Positions 60,610 through 64,000 of a DNA stretch of 64,000 bases are shown in pieces (positions within the stretch are counted from its first letter, which is position 1; each line of letters opens with the position of its first letter). The stretch comes from Catenibacterium mitsuokai (GTDB lineage Bacteria; Bacillota_I; Bacilli_A; Erysipelotrichales; Coprobacillaceae). The translations under genes and the position numbers were made by a program. The stretch is from NCBI RefSeq assembly GCF_025148785.1, contig NZ_CP102271.1, positions 1,087,569-1,151,568 on the forward strand. Direction: 5' to 3'. The notes under the pieces are model-generated. The model did no database searches and was not told where the DNA came from. It saw only the letters and a program-made list of their open reading frames with translations.

Positions 60610-61681
60610 AATACTGATTATCACAAATCATTCCTATATGCTATATCAGTTCCGTAAGGAACTGATACAAGCATTAATGAAGGAACATGAAGTTGTTCTC
60701 TCAATGCCTTTTGTAGGTCATGAAGAAGACTTTAAAGCCATGGGTATCAAATGTATTGATACACCTATAGATAGAAGAGGAATGAATCCTAAAACTGATT
60801 TAAAGCTTCTTCATACGTATAAGAGACTCATGAAAGAAGAATTACCTGATTTAGTGATTACTTACTCTATTAAGCCTAATATTTATGCAGGTTTAGTATG
60901 TAGAAGTATGGGTATTCCTTATTGTGCCAATGTTCAAGGCTTAGGTACTGCATTCCAGTCTAAGAAGATTGCGATGTTTGTCACTATGCTTTATAAGATG
61001 GCATTAAAGAAAGCAAGAACAGTATTCTTTGAAAATGACACAAATGCACAGGAATTCATTAATAGAAATATCTTAAAACGTGATCACATTACTGTATTAC
61101 ATGGTGCAGGTATTAACTTAGATAAGTTTAACTATGTTCCATATCCTTCTAATGATACCTTTCATTTCTTATATTTAGGTAGAATCATGAAGGAAAAGGG
61201 TATAGATGAACTATTCAGCAGTATTAGAAGACTTAAAGAAGATAATGAATCTTTTATATTAGATTTAGTAGGATTCTTTGAGGATGAATATAAAGATCAG
61301 GTAGAAGAATTAGAAAAACTAGGAATTGTGAAATTCCATGGGTTCCAGTCTGATCCTAGACCATTCTATTCTTCTAGTGATGCAATTGTATTGCCTTCTT
61401 ATCATGAAGGTATGAGTAATGTCTTATTAGAAGGTGCTTCTACTGGTAGACCTTTAATTACAAGTCATATTCCAGGTTGTCAGGAAGCAGTGGATGATAA
61501 GGTGACAGGATACTTAACAGAAGTTAAGAATTCGGATGATTTATATGAAAAGATGAAAGATATGTTACATCTCACTTCTAGTCAAAGAGAAGAAATGGGA
61601 AAACAGGGTAGAAGTAAGATGGAACGTGAGTTTGATAAGAAACAAGTAGTAAAAGAAACAATAGATGCATTAAAGCTTTAA
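60581..61681 (+). CDS. GT4-family glycosyltransferase
   Basis: About 366 residues from GTG 60581 (AAGGAG ~11 nt upstream); TTG 60575 or ATG 60563 are alternatives, all inside the end of the preceding gene. Two Rossmann halves: TKILIITNHSYMLYQFRKELI at the N terminus and FLYLGRIMKEKGIDELF, VLPSYHEGMSNVLLEGASTGRP (E-x7-E motif) in the C half. Cytoplasmic, adds a sugar to the lipid-linked primer. Confidence 0.92.
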   Translation: MAQDLLTKTKILIITNHSYMLYQFRKELIQALMKEHEVVLSMPFVGHEEDFKAMGIKCIDTPIDRRGMNPKTDLKLLHTYKRLMKEELPDLVITYSIKPNIYAGLVCRSMGIPYCANVQGLGTAFQSKKIAMFVTMLYKMALKKARTVFFENDTNAQEFINRNILKRDHITVLHGAGINLDKFNYVPYPSNDTFHFLYLGRIMKEKGIDELFSSIRRLKEDNESFILDLVGFFEDEYKDQVEELEKLGIVKFHGFQSDPRPFYSSSDAIVLPSYHEGMSNVLLEGASTGRPLITSHIPGCQEAVDDKVTGYLTEVKNSDDLYEKMKDMLHLTSSQREEMGKQGRSKMEREFDKKQVVKETIDALKL

Positions 61682-61696
61682 TAAGGGGGAAAATGA

Positions 61697-62800
61697 ATGG
61701 TACTAAGAAACTATTGGATGTTACTTATATGGTTATTAACCATAGGACTATTCTTAAATGTAGTAATACCTAAAACATTAGTAACAGTAGAAGGTAAGAG
61801 TGAATATAGATGGGGTAAGTTTAGTGCCTTTCTTTTAGTAGTACCCTATATTGTATGGGCAGGATATAGAGCAGGAATAGGAGATACTGAAGTTTATAGA
61901 ATGTCTTTTTATACAGCGGCAGATTCATTATCAGCTTTGCCAGCTTATGCAGCAGTTCAAACAAAAGATACTGGGTTTTATGTCTTAAATAGTTTGTTTA
62001 AGATTTTTATAAGTAGTTCTAGCGTCGTTTTCTTTCTAGCAATTGCGGCTTTTCAAATATTTTGTATTATGAAAACATATAGAAAATATTCATCTGACTA
62101 TTGGATGAGTATTTTCTTATTTATTGTATCTACTGATTATTTGTCTTATATGCATAATGGTATGAGACAGTTTATTGCGGTATGTGGGATATTTGCATGT
62201 CTTGGATGGATTGTCAGAAAGGAATATTTTAAATCAATTGTAGTAATTTTATTACTCTCTACAATTCATCAGACTGCACTCATAATGATACCAATTATCT
62301 TTATTATTCAGGGTAAAGCATTTAATAAGACAACAATGTTTTTGATATTATTAACGTTAATAGTGTTAATAGGTGTTAATTCATTTACTTCATTCTTAGA
62401 GACTGCTTTAAAAGAAACGCAATATAATGATATCATGACAAATGAAATCATGCAGAATAAAACAGGAACAAACATCTTAAGAGTTGTTGTATATTCAGTA
62501 CCTTTATTACTATCGATTGTAGGAAAGAGATATATTGATGAGGCAAATGATCCTTTAATTAATTTATGCGTCAATTGTTCAGTTATTACAACTGCTTTGT
62601 ACGCAATATCTGCAGTAACATCAGGTATTTATTTTGGTCGTTTACCTATTTACACATCTTTAACAGGATATATCTTATTACCATGGCTAATCAATAATAT
62701 GTTTGAAAAGGAATCAGCTGGTTTAGTTAAAGTAATGATGTATGGATTTTATTTCTTATTCTTTTATTATCAGATGCATTTTGCATGGGGTTTAATATAG
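61697..62800 (+). CDS. EpsG-family polysaccharide polymerase (Wzy-like)
   Basis: 367 residues, about 10-11 hydrophobic helices. Seen: YIVWAGYRAGIGDTEVYRMSF (conserved R-x-x-x-G-D-T), NGMRQFIAVCGIFACLGW and QTALIMIPI. EpsG proteins polymerise repeat units outside the membrane. RBS AAGGGGG. Codon use and composition become more A/T-rich from here on, typical of strain-specific polymerase/transferase genes. Confidence 0.9.
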   Translation: MVLRNYWMLLIWLLTIGLFLNVVIPKTLVTVEGKSEYRWGKFSAFLLVVPYIVWAGYRAGIGDTEVYRMSFYTAADSLSALPAYAAVQTKDTGFYVLNSLFKIFISSSSVVFFLAIAAFQIFCIMKTYRKYSSDYWMSIFLFIVSTDYLSYMHNGMRQFIAVCGIFACLGWIVRKEYFKSIVVILLLSTIHQTALIMIPIIFIIQGKAFNKTTMFLILLTLIVLIGVNSFTSFLETALKETQYNDIMTNEIMQNKTGTNILRVVVYSVPLLLSIVGKRYIDEANDPLINLCVNCSVITTALYAISAVTSGIYFGRLPIYTSLTGYILLPWLINNMFEKESAGLVKVMMYGFYFLFFYYQMHFAWGLI

Positions 62801-62898
62801 TTTTATTAATTTTATTTTTTATTTTAAAAATATATGATGATTGCAAATTAATTATGTATTATATGTGTATGATTGCGTGATTAAAAGGGGAAAATTAT

Positions 62899-63711
62899 AT
62901 GGATATTGAAATTTCAATTTTGATGGGAATCTATAACTGTGCTGGAACATTAAATGAAGCCATTGATTCTATTATTACTCAAACTTGTAAAAGTTGGGAA
63001 TTAATATTATGTGATGATGGCTCCAGTGATAATACTTATTCAATAGCTAAGGAATATGCGGATAGATATCCTAATAAAATAATTCTCATAAAGAATTCTA
63101 AAAATATGGGTTTAAATTATACTCTGAATCACTGTTTAAAATATGTACGAGGCAAATATATAGCTCGAATGGATGGTGATGATATATCACTACCAAACAG
63201 ATTAGAAATTGAAAAAGATTTTTTAGATAAAAATCAAGAATTTGCCATTGTAAGTACGCCGATGATATATTTTGATCAAGATGGTAATTGGGGAGAAAGC
63301 AAAGCGATAGAAATTCCAACAATTCGAGATTTTGTTTTTCATAATCCTGTTCATTGTCATGCTCCATGTATGATTAGAACGGAAGCAATGTTAAGGGTGA
63401 ATGGATATACTGTAGATAAAAGATTATTGAGATATGAAGATTGTAATTTGTGGTATAAATTATATTCACAAGGATATCATGGATATAATATTCAAACACC
63501 GCTATATAAAATGCGCGATGATCACAACGCATATCTCAGAAGATCACCTTCTTCTAGAATGAGGGCGTTTTATGTTCATTGGATTGGATTTAGAATGATA
63601 AAAATGCCATTACGATATTATCCATATTTACTAGTAATATTATTAAAATCAATAATAGCTTTATTGATTCCTGAGAATTTATATCAGTTAATCCATAGGA
63701 GAAAAAGATAA
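62899..63711 (+). CDS. GT2-family glycosyltransferase
   Basis: 270 residues. EISILMGIYNCAGTLNEAIDSI at the N terminus, CDDGSSDNT (DD metal site), RMDGDD (DXD), KRLLRYEDCNLWYKL (ED acceptor motif), and a hydrophobic C terminus (YPYLLVILLKSIIALLIP) that may touch the membrane. RBS AAGGGG 10 nt upstream. Adds a sugar to the growing repeat unit. Confidence 0.93.
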   Translation: MDIEISILMGIYNCAGTLNEAIDSIITQTCKSWELILCDDGSSDNTYSIAKEYADRYPNKIILIKNSKNMGLNYTLNHCLKYVRGKYIARMDGDDISLPNRLEIEKDFLDKNQEFAIVSTPMIYFDQDGNWGESKAIEIPTIRDFVFHNPVHCHAPCMIRTEAMLRVNGYTVDKRLLRYEDCNLWYKLYSQGYHGYNIQTPLYKMRDDHNAYLRRSPSSRMRAFYVHWIGFRMIKMPLRYYPYLLVILLKSIIALLIPENLYQLIHRRKR

Positions 63712-63712
63712 T

Positions 63713-64000
63713 ATGATACCTAAAATAATTCATTACTGTTGGTTTGGTAGAGGAGAACTATCGGCTAAAGCTCAAAAATGCATTAAATCTTGGAAAAAGT
63801 ATTGTCCGGATTATGAAATAATTGAATGGAATGAAGATAATTTTGATGTGAATCAAAATGAATATACAAAGAAAGTATATATTGAAAAAAAATTTGCTTT
63901 TTTAAGTGATTACGCAAGATTAAAGATTGTCTATGAACAAGGTGGAATATATTTAGATTTAGATGTAGAAATCATTAAACCTTTTGATGGTCTTTTAAAT
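63713..64000 (+). CDS. GT32-type (OCH1/capsular) glycosyltransferase, 3'-truncated by window edge
   Basis: 96 residues visible from ATG 63713, overlapping no other gene but starting two bases after the previous stop. MIPKIIHYCWFGRGELSA, WKKYCPDYEIIEWNEDNFD, FLSDYARLKIVYEQGGIYLD and LDLDVEII carry the DXD sugar-binding motif and match the family of capsular polysaccharide transferases. Frame open to base 64000. Confidence 0.9.
   Translation, partial: MIPKIIHYCWFGRGELSAKAQKCIKSWKKYCPDYEIIEWNEDNFDVNQNEYTKKVYIEKKFAFLSDYARLKIVYEQGGIYLDLDVEIIKPFDGLLN

Overview
The window comes from an AT-rich, low-GC Gram-positive chromosome. Strong AGGAGG-type ribosome sites, TTGACA/TATAAT-like promoters, intrinsic terminators after most transcription units, a T-box, a LicT/RAT switch, several PTS operons, LuxS and an LPXTG-like cell-wall anchor all point to a host-associated Firmicute. 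The overall style resembles gut Erysipelotrichia (Catenibacterium/Coprobacillus relatives). That assignment is inference; there is no rRNA here to test it. TGA is used as a stop (for example in the genes ending at 54237 and 55094) and TGG codes Trp, so the genetic code looks standard.

Left part, about 1-12 kb: almost complete ATP-dependent PEP carboxykinase, a DnaQ-type exonuclease, LuxS, an S51 peptidase, an orphan RelB-like antitoxin, oleate hydratase, a TetR gene broken by an in-frame TGA and co-transcribed with a MATE pump that has an attenuator-like leader, then a mannose-family PTS operon (IIAB-IIC-IID-ManO).

12-24 kb: a TetR regulator, an HD-domain protein, an AgrC/LytTR-type two-component system divergent from a four-gene ABC transporter set, a HAD phosphatase overlapping an AraC regulator, an Old-Yellow-Enzyme-type reductase, another TetR, and a fructose-family PTS.

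24-28 kb is an accessory island. It has an Abi_2 (AbiD/AbiF, HEPN-like) protein flanked on both sides by copies of a 65-nt structured RNA, each with promoter and terminator, a likely RNA-controlled toxin or abortive-infection system. Next come three tandem members (one frameshifted) of an unrecognised acidic repeat-protein family.

28-39.6 kb: a T-box-controlled CstA transporter, an independent small-RNA locus, an MFS transporter, and a glycan-scavenging unit: GlcNAc/glucose-type PTS IICB, a LicT-type antiterminator, and (behind a RAT antiterminator/terminator) a 1747-residue surface GH84 N-acetylglucosaminidase.

39.7-64 kb is a surface-polysaccharide region with a peptide-modification (RiPP-like) module inside it. 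Polysaccharide genes: LCP ligase, CapD-type dehydratase, CpsB-type phosphatase, two tandem fused Wzz/tyrosine kinases with Gly-Tyr tails, initiating sugar transferase, glycosyltransferases and an EpsG polymerase. RiPP-type genes: NTP_transf_5 protein, PqqD-like protein, two related MKKW-leader precursors with a repeated C-x-[LI]-P motif, a radical SAM/SPASM enzyme, an HprK-like kinase, a metallophosphoesterase and an S26-type peptidase. A fructose operon (fruK-fruA), a second small-RNA locus and an IS110-family element separate the two halves. The IS lies immediately downstream of a third copy of the precursor promoter/leader. This module and the Abi/RNA locus are the best candidates for unusual biology.
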